Shown here: piece by piece, positions 8,074-16,779 of the stretch
Numbering within the stretch: position 1 is the first letter of the stretch
Layout: the number at the start of each line of letters is the position of its first letter
Assembly: GCA_963717515.1 (NCBI GenBank)
Contig: OY970338.1
Location: 496,001-560,000 of the forward strand
Source: CAYXZQ01 sp963717515
GTDB taxonomy: Archaea > Nanobdellota > Nanobdellia > Woesearchaeales > DSVV01
DNA length: 64,000 nt
Reading direction: 5' to 3'
Translations under genes and position numbers: made by a program
Notes under the pieces: model-generated
The model's input: the letters and a program-made list of their open reading frames with translations, nothing else
Told to the model about the DNA's origin: nothing
The model's database searches: none

Positions 8074-9264
8074 ATGGCAAAAAGACTTATCGACCTGCTC
8101 AGGAGCATCGTCCCACTGCCTGCTGAGAAGAAAGTGATCCTTGCAGAGCTTGCAGTGTTCCTTGAAGATGCTGACATCAGGGAGATAACCCTGCTTGCGA
8201 AGCAGAAAAAGACTGAGCTGACGACAGGAATGTTCGAGGTATCTCCCCAGGTCATGGCTGAGAGGTCATTCCCAGTGATATCCCCAATGACAAAAGAGCA
8301 GGATATCGTTGATTACATAAGCAGGCTTAATAAGGCAGTAAAAGACAGGGTGCAGAAGAGAGCATTTTCAGAATTCTCAAGAAATGCCCCGGACATGATA
8401 CAAAAATTCATTGCAATGAACATCGTCGGCATGGATGAGGTCAAGAAGGCTGCTTCTGTACAGCTGTTCGCAAATTATGCCGAGCCTGTGCACATCCTGC
8501 TGCTCGGCGACCCGGGAACCGGAAAGACAGACATACTCCGCTCTGTATCCTCGCTTTCGCCAATATCGAGCTTCGGCCTGGGCTCAGGGACATCAGGTGT
8601 AGGGCTTACAGTCACTGTGAAGGGAAATGAGGTCTTGAAAGGGCTCCTGCCGATGGCTGACAAGGGGCTATGCGCGATAGATGAGCTCAACCTCATGCAG
8701 GAGAGGGACAGGGCATCCCTCTACAACGCGATGGAGAAGGGATTCATAACATACGACAAGGGGGGCAAGCACTACAAGTTCGACTCAAGGATAAAGGTCA
8801 TAGCCACGGCCAATCCTGTCGGCGACAGATTTGCAGGCTGGACAATTGAGACACTCAAGAAGCAGATGCCTTTTGACTCAGCGCTGCTAACAAGGTTCCA
8901 CCTGGTATTCCTGATAAGGAAGCCTGACATACAGCAGTTTGTGGAGATATCAAAGAAGATCATCAGGTCAGAGAAGAAAAAAGCGCTGACAGGGGATGAG
9001 AGCTTCATCAGGGACTATGTGGAATATGCCCAGGATATCAAGGTGGATATCCCTGTCGAATTCGAGAGGGGCATAATCGACTTCATCGCTGAGATCAAGG
9101 AGAATGAGAACAGGTACCTAATAGAAATATCACCAAGGCTTGTGGTGGGATTCCTCAGGCTTGCCAAGGCATCTGCGCGCATGAGGCTTGCAACCAAGGT
9201 GACGCAGGATGACATAGACCTTGTCAAGGAGATCGTGACGAGGGGGCTTAGGATAGAGAAGTGA
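8074..9264 (+). CDS. Small MCM-like AAA+ ATPase
   Basis: 396 residues, far shorter than replicative MCM (about 650-700). Walker A is GDPGTGKT (145-152), Walker B with AIDEL lies at 199-205, sensor 1 is ATANP (244-248) and the LLTRF motif (271-275) carries the likely arginine finger R274. The region after Walker A (GSGTSGVGLT) and the C-terminal helices (VVGFLRLAKASARMRL) match MCM better than MoxR. The MCM N-terminal OB/zinc domain is missing and replaced by about 100 helical residues. It is a single gene with its own promoter. It could be a helicase-derived remodelling ATPase; the substrate is unknown. The AAA+ call is certain, the MCM kinship likely. Confidence 0.85.
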   Translation: MAKRLIDLLRSIVPLPAEKKVILAELAVFLEDADIREITLLAKQKKTELTTGMFEVSPQVMAERSFPVISPMTKEQDIVDYISRLNKAVKDRVQKRAFSEFSRNAPDMIQKFIAMNIVGMDEVKKAASVQLFANYAEPVHILLLGDPGTGKTDILRSVSSLSPISSFGLGSGTSGVGLTVTVKGNEVLKGLLPMADKGLCAIDELNLMQERDRASLYNAMEKGFITYDKGGKHYKFDSRIKVIATANPVGDRFAGWTIETLKKQMPFDSALLTRFHLVFLIRKPDIQQFVEISKKIIRSEKKKALTGDESFIRDYVEYAQDIKVDIPVEFERGIIDFIAEIKENENRYLIEISPRLVVGFLRLAKASARMRLATKVTQDDIDLVKEIVTRGLRIEK

Positions 9265-9288
9265 AATATAAGAGATCCAACCAATTTT

Positions 9289-9777
9289 TCAGAAATTTAT
9301 CATGCTCAGCAGGGCGTGGTCTGCAAGAAACTCCTCTCTCTTGATGTCTTCGATGACATAGTATACATCCTTTTTCAGGATCTTGAATCTCTCATCGAGA
9401 GTCTCCAGGAAGTCCTCCAACTCGAATATGCTCTCGAAGACACCCTCTACTATGAAATCATAGCCGTTCGTTATCTTGACAAGTGAATTGATGTTCCGGT
9501 TCTTCTTGAGAAACGCACCAAGCTCAATCTTCTGGGCCTTGTTCACCTTGATCATTATGTTAGCCACTGCCCCGTAACCAAGCTTGGAGAAATCGAGGAT
9601 TGCAGTATGCCTCCTGATGTACGTGGACTCGAATGTCTTGAGCCTGTTGAATAGGGTTGAAACAGGTATCCTTGTCTCCTTGGAGATGTTTGTGAGGTTC
9701 TTTCTTGCATTGTTCCTCAGATGGCTCATGATTAGCAGGTCTTTGGAATCCAGCTCTGAAAGAGTTCTTGCCCCCAT
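9289..9777 (-). CDS. Lrp/AsnC-family transcriptional regulator
   Basis: 162 residues from the ATG at 9777. An N-terminal winged helix (TLSELDSKDLLIMSHLRNNA, then a recognition helix in IPVSTLFNRLK) is followed by a C-terminal ferredoxin-like effector domain (VKITNGYDFIVEGVF). The open frame runs further upstream, but a TATA box 28 nt before the ATG at 9777 fixes this start and a leaderless message. The gene converges with the MCM-like gene. A possible operator or ligand cannot be read from the sequence. Confidence 0.85.
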   Translation of the reverse strand: MGARTLSELDSKDLLIMSHLRNNARKNLTNISKETRIPVSTLFNRLKTFESTYIRRHTAILDFSKLGYGAVANIMIKVNKAQKIELGAFLKKNRNINSLVKITNGYDFIVEGVFESIFELEDFLETLDERFKILKKDVYYVIEDIKREEFLADHALLSMINF

Positions 9778-9800
9778 AAGAATTAAAAGAACGCAATCCT

Positions 9801-9810
9801 GAAATATAAA
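9801..9810 (-). promoter_or_regulatory. TATA box of the Lrp-like gene
   Basis: TTTATATTTC on the minus strand is centred 28 nt upstream of the ATG at 9777. It decides between that start and longer in-frame starts, which lie upstream of the box or inside it. Confidence 0.5.
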
Positions 9811-9906
9811 TCTACGTCCACATGATTCCCTGAATGATTCAGGAATTCCCTGAACCATTTATAAAGTATGAGGAAATGGCATTGTTTTCCTGAAAATAAA
9901 TCCAAA

Positions 9907-9918
9907 AATTTAAATATT
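9907..9918 (+). promoter_or_regulatory. TATA box of the winged-helix gene
   Basis: AATTTAAATATT is centred about 26 nt before the ATG at 9939, again suggesting a leaderless transcript for the gene pair 9939-12206. Confidence 0.5.
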
Positions 9919-9938
9919 CATTTCACTACCCTTTGGTA

Positions 9939-11540
9939 ATGCATATCACTGAAGATTCAATAATCAAGTTCCTCAGGAAACAGCCGAACAGGGAAGTATC
10001 TACTTCCGAGCTTGTGAACGACATCTTCAGGGATGACATGAAGATCATCAATGAGAAGCTTGCAGGAGATTTCATCGACAAGGCTGAGAAGAGAAATCTC
10101 ACCCAGGCCAAAGCAAAGTTTCACAGGAACATCCTCTACCACCTAAACAAGCTTGTTGGAGACGGCCTGCTCAACATCTCAAGGACAGGCAACAGGGGAG
10201 AGAAATTCTTCCAGCTCGGCATTGAGGAGGATGAGGAGATAATTCTTGGAAAGAGGCACAGGCGGATAATAATCGCCCGGCCTAACCTCCCTGCAATGCC
10301 GATCGAAGGATATGAGCGGCAGGGTATCATATACAAGTTCGATCCTGAGTCCTGGGTAAGCAGGCTGAATTCGCTCCTTTTCCAGTCTGACAAGTTCAGC
10401 ACGCTCAGAGAGCTGCGAAATGCCATGGGAAGCGTGCTCGGGGATTTCAATGATGTCATCGGGCTCAATGATTTCGAGAGATGCATCCAGTCTTCAAGCC
10501 TTGAAGAGCAGAGGGAATTCATCTCAGGGGTAATCTCTGATTGCGAGGATTTCGGAAGGTCAGTCACGCTTGTTATCGATGTCAAGAACATACTGAACGA
10601 GAAGCCTGTGATTGAATTCATCACAGAGCTTGCCCTGCTGAAAAAGAGCGGCATGAACATCATCCTTGATACCTCAGTCACAGAATTCTACAAGCATCCT
10701 GCATTGTTCGAAAAGATCATTTCCATTTATTCAAGATCCGGCATGAGCCTCTATTTCAAGAACAAGAGCCTTCATCGCCCGCCCTATATGCTGGGCAAGG
10801 CAGGGCCTTACACTCTCAACAGGCAGGACTTCGACTATTACACTAAGAAGCAGGACAATAAATGCCTGCCTGTCGCTTCTACAAGCATTGCCATCGACAT
10901 AAAGAAATTTTTCGAGATTGGAAAGAACATCAATCAGTTCAGGAAGCTTGTGAGCAATATCCTAAAGGCATTGTTCATATCGAGCAGCTCCCAGAGGTTA
11001 AGGTCAGAGGAATATTTCAGCGCGCTAATAAGGCTCAACAGGCCTCATGAGAAGCAGCTCTTCAAGGCAAGCAGGAACTACATAAGGTTCTGGAATTACG
11101 GCTGGAAGCAGGAAGGGCTCGACCAGAACATCGTAGTCGACCTGATAGAGAGCACAAAAAAAGAGGTCGATGAGTTCTGCCTGAGCGAGACATCCATATT
11201 CAAGGCGTGCGGGATGCCGACAGACTTCAAGACAGCATTCTCCTGTGCATATTCTGAGTTCAGCGAGGGCATGAGCTCTGAGGACTTCAAGAGGCTCGAG
11301 ATAAAGGGTATGGAGGATTTTTTCAGGGATGACATAAAGGAGTACCTGAAAGCAAAGGAGCAGATATCGGGCATTTTCGACGGAGGGGACAGGATGAGGA
11401 TCGTCAGGTCTGCAAGCGCTCCGGCTGTAGACGTGCTAAAGGAAGTCGACCATATCCTGAACATATACAAGATCCCGCTCTTCTGCTATGATTTCGGGAC
11501 AGTCAGGGGGGCAGACCTCAAGCTGACATCATTCTGCTAG
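9939..11540 (+). CDS. Winged-helix protein of unknown function
   Basis: 533 residues from the ATG at 9939, chosen over a TTG at 9933 because of the TATA spacing. The first 95 residues look like a winged helix (SIIKFLRKQPNREVSTSELV, then RNILYHLNKLVGDGLL). The remaining 430 residues mix alpha and beta elements (for example GRSVTLVIDVKNIL and SGMNIILDTSVTEFY) and end in LTSFC; I do not recognise this part. The gene sits 3 bases upstream of the thymidylate-synthase-fold gene, so the two share a transcript. A link to nucleotide metabolism through that neighbour is only a guess. Confidence 0.7.
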   Translation: MHITEDSIIKFLRKQPNREVSTSELVNDIFRDDMKIINEKLAGDFIDKAEKRNLTQAKAKFHRNILYHLNKLVGDGLLNISRTGNRGEKFFQLGIEEDEEIILGKRHRRIIIARPNLPAMPIEGYERQGIIYKFDPESWVSRLNSLLFQSDKFSTLRELRNAMGSVLGDFNDVIGLNDFERCIQSSSLEEQREFISGVISDCEDFGRSVTLVIDVKNILNEKPVIEFITELALLKKSGMNIILDTSVTEFYKHPALFEKIISIYSRSGMSLYFKNKSLHRPPYMLGKAGPYTLNRQDFDYYTKKQDNKCLPVASTSIAIDIKKFFEIGKNINQFRKLVSNILKALFISSSSQRLRSEEYFSALIRLNRPHEKQLFKASRNYIRFWNYGWKQEGLDQNIVVDLIESTKKEVDEFCLSETSIFKACGMPTDFKTAFSCAYSEFSEGMSSEDFKRLEIKGMEDFFRDDIKEYLKAKEQISGIFDGGDRMRIVRSASAPAVDVLKEVDHILNIYKIPLFCYDFGTVRGADLKLTSFC

Positions 11541-11543
11541 AAA

Positions 11544-12206
11544 ATGGCTGAGATAACTGAAAGGACGACGCTAGCTGCGTGGAAGGATGCATTGACAAAG
11601 ATAATCAGGGAAGGGACAGAGCACAGGGACGGCATGGGAAGGATCTTTCGCCAGCTGCTCAATGTCAACCTGCTGATAGAGGAGCCTGCCAGGGACATTG
11701 CAGAGCCGATCGCAATCCTCGGCAGGTCTGATAAATGGCTTTATCCCACTATAGATGAAATAAAGAGGATCTTTCTCATGAAGAAGACCATCCATTCATA
11801 CAAGTATACGTACGGCCAGAGGATATTCAACTACAATTCCCAGGTTGACCAGATAGACGACTATGTCATCCCCCTGCTCAATGACCCGAAGAGGAGGTTC
11901 ACCCGCAGGCTTTATGTCCCGCTCTGGGATCCTGTCAGGGACTCCAAGACAGACGACAGGGAGGAGATGCCGGGAGTCGTGGGGCTGTGGTTCAAGGTGG
12001 TAAGGGACAGGCTCACGGCGACAGCGATCATCAGGAACAATGACTGCTTCATGGGATTCCCTGCAAACATATACCAGGTGCATGTGCTCCAGAGCTACAT
12101 CTGCGAGAAGACAGGGCTTGAGCCGGGAGGCATCGCAGTGTACTCATTGAGCATGCATGTCTACCTGGACCATATCGACGACATAAATAATCTGCTGGGG
12201 ATATGA
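11544..12206 (+). CDS. Thymidylate-synthase-fold protein lacking the catalytic cysteine
   Basis: 220 residues, the length of the short thymidylate synthases of methanogens. Nucleotide-binding landmarks are present: paired arginines in KRRFTRRLYVPLWDP (about 116-130), RNND (164-167) matching RSCD of classic ThyA, GFPANI (171-176) with the base-reading Asn175, and MHVYLDH (204-210) matching the His/Tyr pair. The active-site Pro-Cys-His of ThyA aligns without gaps with P143-G144-V145 in PGVVGLWFKV, so the nucleophile is gone. The only cysteines are C168 and C187. It may bind dUMP or dCMP, or act on another substrate; normal dTMP synthesis seems unlikely. It is co-transcribed with the winged-helix gene 3 bases upstream. 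Confidence 0.75.
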   Translation: MAEITERTTLAAWKDALTKIIREGTEHRDGMGRIFRQLLNVNLLIEEPARDIAEPIAILGRSDKWLYPTIDEIKRIFLMKKTIHSYKYTYGQRIFNYNSQVDQIDDYVIPLLNDPKRRFTRRLYVPLWDPVRDSKTDDREEMPGVVGLWFKVVRDRLTATAIIRNNDCFMGFPANIYQVHVLQSYICEKTGLEPGGIAVYSLSMHVYLDHIDDINNLLGI

Positions 12207-12243
12207 GCAACATATCGAAAGAATAATTGAGCCTTATTATCGC

Positions 12244-12257
12244 AAATTTTTTAAAAT
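12244..12257 (+). promoter_or_regulatory. AT-rich promoter of the EF-Tu domain 2-like gene
   Basis: AATTTTTTAAAATT lies about 40 nt upstream of the ATG at 12290. A transcript starting about 26 nt downstream would carry the GGGGGTGA ribosome-binding site. Confidence 0.35.
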
Positions 12258-12289
12258 TCGATGCCTTACCCTTCACAGGGGGTGAAAAT

Positions 12290-12544
12290 ATGGAAGAAAA
12301 GGAGATAGGCAAGGTGACTCATTTCTTCGGGAAGCTCGGCGTCATAGTGATGGAGCTTTCCGGAAGCATCAAGGCAGGCGACAAAGTGCATGTCAGGGGA
12401 GCGGTGACTGACTTTGAGCAGGAGATAGGCTCGATGCAGATAGACCGTGCCGATGTCACTGAAGGCAAGGCAGGAGAGTCAGTCGGAATCAAGGTCAAAG
12501 AGCCCTGCAGGAAAGGGGACATCGTATACAAAGTTGAAGAATGA
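12290..12544 (+). CDS. Small translation-factor-like protein (EF-Tu domain 2 barrel)
   Basis: 84 residues forming a single beta-barrel of the EF-Tu/IF2 domain 2 type: IGKVTHFFGKLGVIVMEL, KAGDKVHVRG, then MQIDRADV and GESVGIKV, ending KGDIVYKV. Such stand-alone barrels are common in archaea and have no GTPase domain. The ATG at 12290 has a strong GGGGGTGA 5 nt upstream, so longer in-frame starts are unlikely. It is probably monocistronic. Its RNA or protein partner is unknown. Confidence 0.85.
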   Translation: MEEKEIGKVTHFFGKLGVIVMELSGSIKAGDKVHVRGAVTDFEQEIGSMQIDRADVTEGKAGESVGIKVKEPCRKGDIVYKVEE

Positions 12545-12611
12545 TCCTTGCATATATTTCATAGATGATGCATACAGGCTGGATATGTCGACCTCTAAAT
12601 ATCTCTGGATA

Positions 12612-14279
12612 TCAGGTCACGCCGAGGTTGCCGAATGCCCACTGGGAAAGGAGCGGGATACCCCATGAAAGGACTGCGCCTATCCAGACCATTATTGGGA
12701 AATCGAAAAGAGCTGCGTACTTGTTCCCCCCGTCGACAAGCTTAATTATGACTGATGATATGAACGCATGTATGAGCACGATTACCCCTATGTACATGTT
12801 TACCTCTGTCATGTTGATTGCAGGGATCGATGGCAGAATGGAACTCACCAGGTTTGCCATGTTCTCCTGGCTCATGGCATTCTGGAGCGCATTGTTGAAC
12901 ATGCCTGAGAGCATGTGGGTTATCGCTGTCGACATGTATACAGTGGTGATGAAACCCAAAAGCGCTCCGTAAAGCGCCCCCCTCAGCCCAGCTGCCAGCT
13001 GGAGCCTGAGCTTCCTGAGCGATATCAGCCTTGTGAAATTCTTGCTTATTATCTCGCTTATCTTGATTGAGTCCCCGCCCATGTATATTGATTTTGCAAA
13101 TATGTGGACGAAATAATTTATGAGGTTGCTGCCTGACTCACCAGCAAAGAACAGCCATCCCTTGAAGCGCTCAGAGCCAACTTTGAGCCTCCTGTAGAGA
13201 TTGATCAGGAGGTTATTGAGCACACCGAAGTCATGCACGCGCAGGGCTCCAAGACTCGATGTCACTCCGCCGCCCCTTGTCGCGACAGCCCCGCCAAGAG
13301 CCCTGACGAATGTAGGGAATGCCTTGTCCCTCTTGAATACCTCATTCTCCTCATTAGATGCAAGTATGCCTACTATCATCAAAGGAGTGAAGCCGATTGC
13401 ATAATTGAACAGGAATGGGAAGATGTTGATGTATGTCAACACAGATATTATGAGGAATGATATGGGAAGTATTATTATGAAAGCCTTTAGCACTTTCTTT
13501 GTTCCGGAATCCAGGATCATCAGGCTGTGGCATATCCTGTCACTCGGTATGAATCCTTTTATCAGGAGAATGAGCATGAGGTCCATGACAAGAAGGCCGA
13601 GAAGGCTGTACTTGACAATTACCATGATAGAGACCCCCATCAGAAGCGGAAGCAGAAGAGCTGCTGCCATCGCAAATGCGATGCTTATCGTCAGGGATAT
13701 GAATACATCCTCAAGCATCCTTATGTTCTGCATGGACTTGTTGTACTCGTTTGCATAGTCATCCATCACAGCGTCCTGCTCTTCTGTCAGGAAGACCTCG
13801 AGGTCCTCACCGAAGTCAAGGACAGCAGCGAGCCTGTCGAGGAAATCGCCGAATATCTTCGATGGAGAGAGCACTGCCATCTTCCTGCATGTCTTGGCAT
13901 AGCCGAGGTTCCATGCCTTGGAGAGATAGACAATCCTGTCAGCAAACATGGCAAGCTCACCATACTCCTTCTCCTCTGCGATCTTCTTGAAGAGCATTGT
14001 CCTGTTGATCCTCAGCGTAGATAGCGTCCCTGCGTAAGTTATGAACAGGTGGATGTTCTCATGCATGTTGACCTTCCGCTTCTCAAAGCTGATGTATGGA
14101 TAGAACGCCACAAAGACAATCCCGAGGAAAAGCATGATATACGGCACGAAGAAGGGCATGGAGGTGAACAGGATTATGCCGAAGAAGAGCAGGACGCTGA
14201 CGACAATCGTAGGGAGCACAAGCTTGTAGAAGAATTCCGTATAGTTGTTGAAACCTCCGTCCAGTATGTAATCTCCCAC
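12612..14279 (-). CDS. arlJ: Archaellum membrane platform protein ArlJ (FlaJ)
   Basis: 555 residues with an N-terminal pair of membrane helices (about 20-65), a cytoplasmic T2SF-type domain, a central cluster of membrane helices (about 200-310), a second T2SF domain with the basic cytoplasmic stretch about residues 335-375, and C-terminal helices ending near residue 550. This is the polytopic core that the ArlI ATPase acts on for assembly and rotation of the archaellum. The start is a GTG at 14279 with AGGTGT about 5 nt upstream. It is the last gene of the minus-strand block G-F-H-I-J. The 95-base gap to arlI holds several ATCATGAT-like motifs. Confidence 0.93.
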   Translation of the reverse strand: MGDYILDGGFNNYTEFFYKLVLPTIVVSVLLFFGIILFTSMPFFVPYIMLFLGIVFVAFYPYISFEKRKVNMHENIHLFITYAGTLSTLRINRTMLFKKIAEEKEYGELAMFADRIVYLSKAWNLGYAKTCRKMAVLSPSKIFGDFLDRLAAVLDFGEDLEVFLTEEQDAVMDDYANEYNKSMQNIRMLEDVFISLTISIAFAMAAALLLPLLMGVSIMVIVKYSLLGLLVMDLMLILLIKGFIPSDRICHSLMILDSGTKKVLKAFIIILPISFLIISVLTYINIFPFLFNYAIGFTPLMIVGILASNEENEVFKRDKAFPTFVRALGGAVATRGGGVTSSLGALRVHDFGVLNNLLINLYRRLKVGSERFKGWLFFAGESGSNLINYFVHIFAKSIYMGGDSIKISEIISKNFTRLISLRKLRLQLAAGLRGALYGALLGFITTVYMSTAITHMLSGMFNNALQNAMSQENMANLVSSILPSIPAINMTEVNMYIGVIVLIHAFISSVIIKLVDGGNKYAALFDFPIMVWIGAVLSWGIPLLSQWAFGNLGVT

Positions 14280-14374
14280 AATAACACCTTTGCATTGATA
14301 ATTATATCAATCATGATAACAATCATGATTTTGATCATGAACTGATTTGCCTGAATATACTCTTAATGATATCC

Positions 14375-16009
14375 TCACAATGAGAACGGAAGGGACTTGG
14401 TGCCTTCTGTATGATATTTGCTTATCACATTCCATACATCAAAGTAATTGAATATCTTGTTCTCAACCATCTTCTCGAGTATCCTTCTCCTGAGGTCCAG
14501 ATCCTTGTATATCTCCCTTGTGTCCTCATATCCCAGCATGAGGGCGACCTTCTTCTCAAGCACATAGCTGTTGTAGAGCCCCCGGAACATGTGCTGGTCC
14601 CTTGCAGGGTCCCAGTTGAACACCTGCCTTGTTATCATCTTGTTCTCGACATCGTAAAATCGCTCTATCTCTGTCAGCGAAAGCACCCTCCTGACAAAAT
14701 GCCCGTGCTGCTCGACGACCTGCTGGATAAGGACAATATTCAGGTTATCGATGGATGCGATGGGGACGTTAATCGGATGACCTGTAAGCCTCTGTATCAT
14801 ACTCCTGACAGAGCCTGCGTGGAATGTGGAGCATACTGGATGGCCTGTCTGCATAGCCTGGAAAGCGATGTTACCCTCCTCGCCCCTGATCTCTCCCACG
14901 ATGATATAGTTCGGCCTTGACCTGAGCGCTGCAATCAGCAGGTGGAACATCGTGACGTCTGTCTCCTGCCCAGCCTCCCTTGTTATCAAGTGCTGCCAGG
15001 CATCATGGGGCATCGTGACCTCAGGGGTGTTCTCAACAGTATAGACCTTTGCGTCAGGGCTTATGAATGCAGAGCAGGCGTTGAGGGTCGTTGTCTTGCC
15101 TGATGCTGTCTCCCCGCATACGAACATGTTCATGCCGTGCTCAAGGCAGAGCCAGATATAGGCTGCAAGTTCGGCATCCATGGTGTTCCAGCTTATTATC
15201 TGGGTGATGCTCACAGGCACTTCTGAGAATTTCCTGACTGTGAAGCTCGAGCCTTCAAGACTTATCTCCCTTCCGTAGATGAAGTTTACCCTGGACCCGT
15301 CAGGCATCATCGCGTCGACTACGCTCCTTGCATCTGAGACAGGCCTCTCAACCCTCTCGCTTGTCTCGACCAGGTACTTGTTGAGCTCGAAATCGTCAGA
15401 GAACACGATATTTGTCCTGAGCATCTCGAAGACCTTGTGCACCAGAGAGAGCGAGCCGACACCGACGCAATGGATATCCTCGATATACGGGTCGAGGAAG
15501 AGAGGCTCAAGCTTTCCATAGCCCACCCTGTCCCTGACGAGGTAATACCTGATCATTTCATAATCAAACTTGTTCAGCCTTATCTTCATGGTCAGGAGGC
15601 TTGAGCCCTTCTTCCCTTCATCGAGCTCAGCGACCTCGTCAAATATCTTTATCAGGATGGGCTCCATGTCCTCTATCTTGTCCGGGACAGGATACTTGTT
15701 GGATATTGCTATCATCTTGTCAAGGATCTTGTCATTCACCTTCCTGAGCTTCTCGTCCATCTCAGGCTCTATCACATGGTAGATGGAAGGCTCTCCCTTC
15801 TTCCTGTAGATGTGGATGAAGAGCGGGTCTCCTACAGGATATATGAGGTTTGGGAATTCCAGGCCCTTGAGATCCCTGTCAAGCTTGGTGTACCACTCCG
15901 GCTCGCCAAGTTCCCTAGTTATCTTCCTCACGTATCTTGCCAGGTGAGGAAATTTCCTCATAGCATCGTCATAGCTCCTCGTGACCGGCGGTTTCCTTCT
16001 GATTACCAT
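14375..16009 (-). CDS. arlI: Archaellum assembly and rotation ATPase ArlI (FlaI)
   Basis: 544 residues, a secretion-superfamily hexameric ATPase. The Walker A is GETASGKTT (299-307), the Asp/Walker B segment is IIVGEIRGEEG (369-379) and the His box is GHPVCSTFHAG (389-399). The N-terminal 200 residues are the usual ArlI cap that engages ArlJ. It lies between arlH and arlJ in conventional order. No strong ribosome-binding site is seen ahead of the ATG at 16009. The call is very secure. Confidence 0.96.
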   Translation of the reverse strand: MVIRRKPPVTRSYDDAMRKFPHLARYVRKITRELGEPEWYTKLDRDLKGLEFPNLIYPVGDPLFIHIYRKKGEPSIYHVIEPEMDEKLRKVNDKILDKMIAISNKYPVPDKIEDMEPILIKIFDEVAELDEGKKGSSLLTMKIRLNKFDYEMIRYYLVRDRVGYGKLEPLFLDPYIEDIHCVGVGSLSLVHKVFEMLRTNIVFSDDFELNKYLVETSERVERPVSDARSVVDAMMPDGSRVNFIYGREISLEGSSFTVRKFSEVPVSITQIISWNTMDAELAAYIWLCLEHGMNMFVCGETASGKTTTLNACSAFISPDAKVYTVENTPEVTMPHDAWQHLITREAGQETDVTMFHLLIAALRSRPNYIIVGEIRGEEGNIAFQAMQTGHPVCSTFHAGSVRSMIQRLTGHPINVPIASIDNLNIVLIQQVVEQHGHFVRRVLSLTEIERFYDVENKMITRQVFNWDPARDQHMFRGLYNSYVLEKKVALMLGYEDTREIYKDLDLRRRILEKMVENKIFNYFDVWNVISKYHTEGTKSLPFSL

Positions 16010-16079
16010 AGTATTTTTTCTTGATGCCTCTTTTTTTATCCTTTCCCTGGCCTATCTGCAACCAAATCGACCATGATCA

Positions 16080-16778
16080 TCATGCGAATGATGCAATCTC
16101 TATCGCAAGACCCTTGCCAGGCTCTACCTTGAACGGTATCGTGTTTATGATGTTGTCTCCGGGCCTCTTGAACCTCCTGATGTTTATCACCCTCACTATA
16201 TTCCCAGCAAAGGTCTTTATCTCGACATTGAAATATACGTCGGCGACAGAGCGCAGGAGGGTGAGGAACTTCTCATTGAGGTGGTCAGGGTCCACACAGA
16301 ATATTATCGTCCTGTTCAGACTGTTTATGCCCTTGAGGGTCTTTATGACCTCAAAGCTCTTCTCATGGGATATGTTGTCCTTGATCAGAAGGAATGACAG
16401 GGTGTCGAACACTATTATCTCGTTCTTGAATATCCTCCGCTCCTTGAAGAGCCTGTCAAGGAAATTCGGCCGGAGCTGAGTGTTTCCTAGGAACGGGAAC
16501 ATCGGAAGGAAAAGGAGCTGGTTGTCAAGCATGTGGAATTTCACGTCATAGTCCAGAGAGGACATCTGCTCGATGAAGCCGGCTGTATTTAGCTCAGAGC
16601 TTATGTAGGTGCATGAATGGCCATGCTCAAGGAGGCCGTAGGTCATCCTCTGGGAGACTATGCTCTTTCCTGCCCCGTCCTTGCCTTCTATGAGTATGAG
16701 CGAGTTTGCAGGTATCCCTCCGCCGATGTTCCTGTTGAGTTCATCCCTTTCTAGATTTATTGAAATAGTCTTTGTCAT
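16080..16778 (-). CDS. arlH: Archaellum RecA-like regulator ArlH (FlaH)
   Basis: 232 residues with a RecA/KaiC-type fold. Walker A is GKDGAGKS (32-39) and the Walker B strand is IIVFDTLS (121-128); the catalytic glutamate of KaiC is absent, as in ArlH proteins that bind ATP without turnover. ArlH sits under ArlJ with ArlI and the cytosolic ring. The ATG at 16778 comes one base after the stop of the arlF gene, indicating coupled translation. Confidence 0.95.
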   Translation of the reverse strand: MTKTISINLERDELNRNIGGGIPANSLILIEGKDGAGKSIVSQRMTYGLLEHGHSCTYISSELNTAGFIEQMSSLDYDVKFHMLDNQLLFLPMFPFLGNTQLRPNFLDRLFKERRIFKNEIIVFDTLSFLLIKDNISHEKSFEVIKTLKGINSLNRTIIFCVDPDHLNEKFLTLLRSVADVYFNVEIKTFAGNIVRVINIRRFKRPGDNIINTIPFKVEPGKGLAIEIASFA

Positions 16779-16779
16779 G

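Noticed and set aside
9778..9858. 27-residue N-terminal extension of the Lrp-like protein
   Set aside because: The TATA box at 9801-9810 lies inside the extension, and the regulator domain starts right after the ATG at 9777.
12227..12289. 21-residue extension of the EF-Tu domain 2-like protein
   Set aside because: The AT-rich promoter is inside the extension and a strong GGGGGTGA precedes the ATG at 12290.
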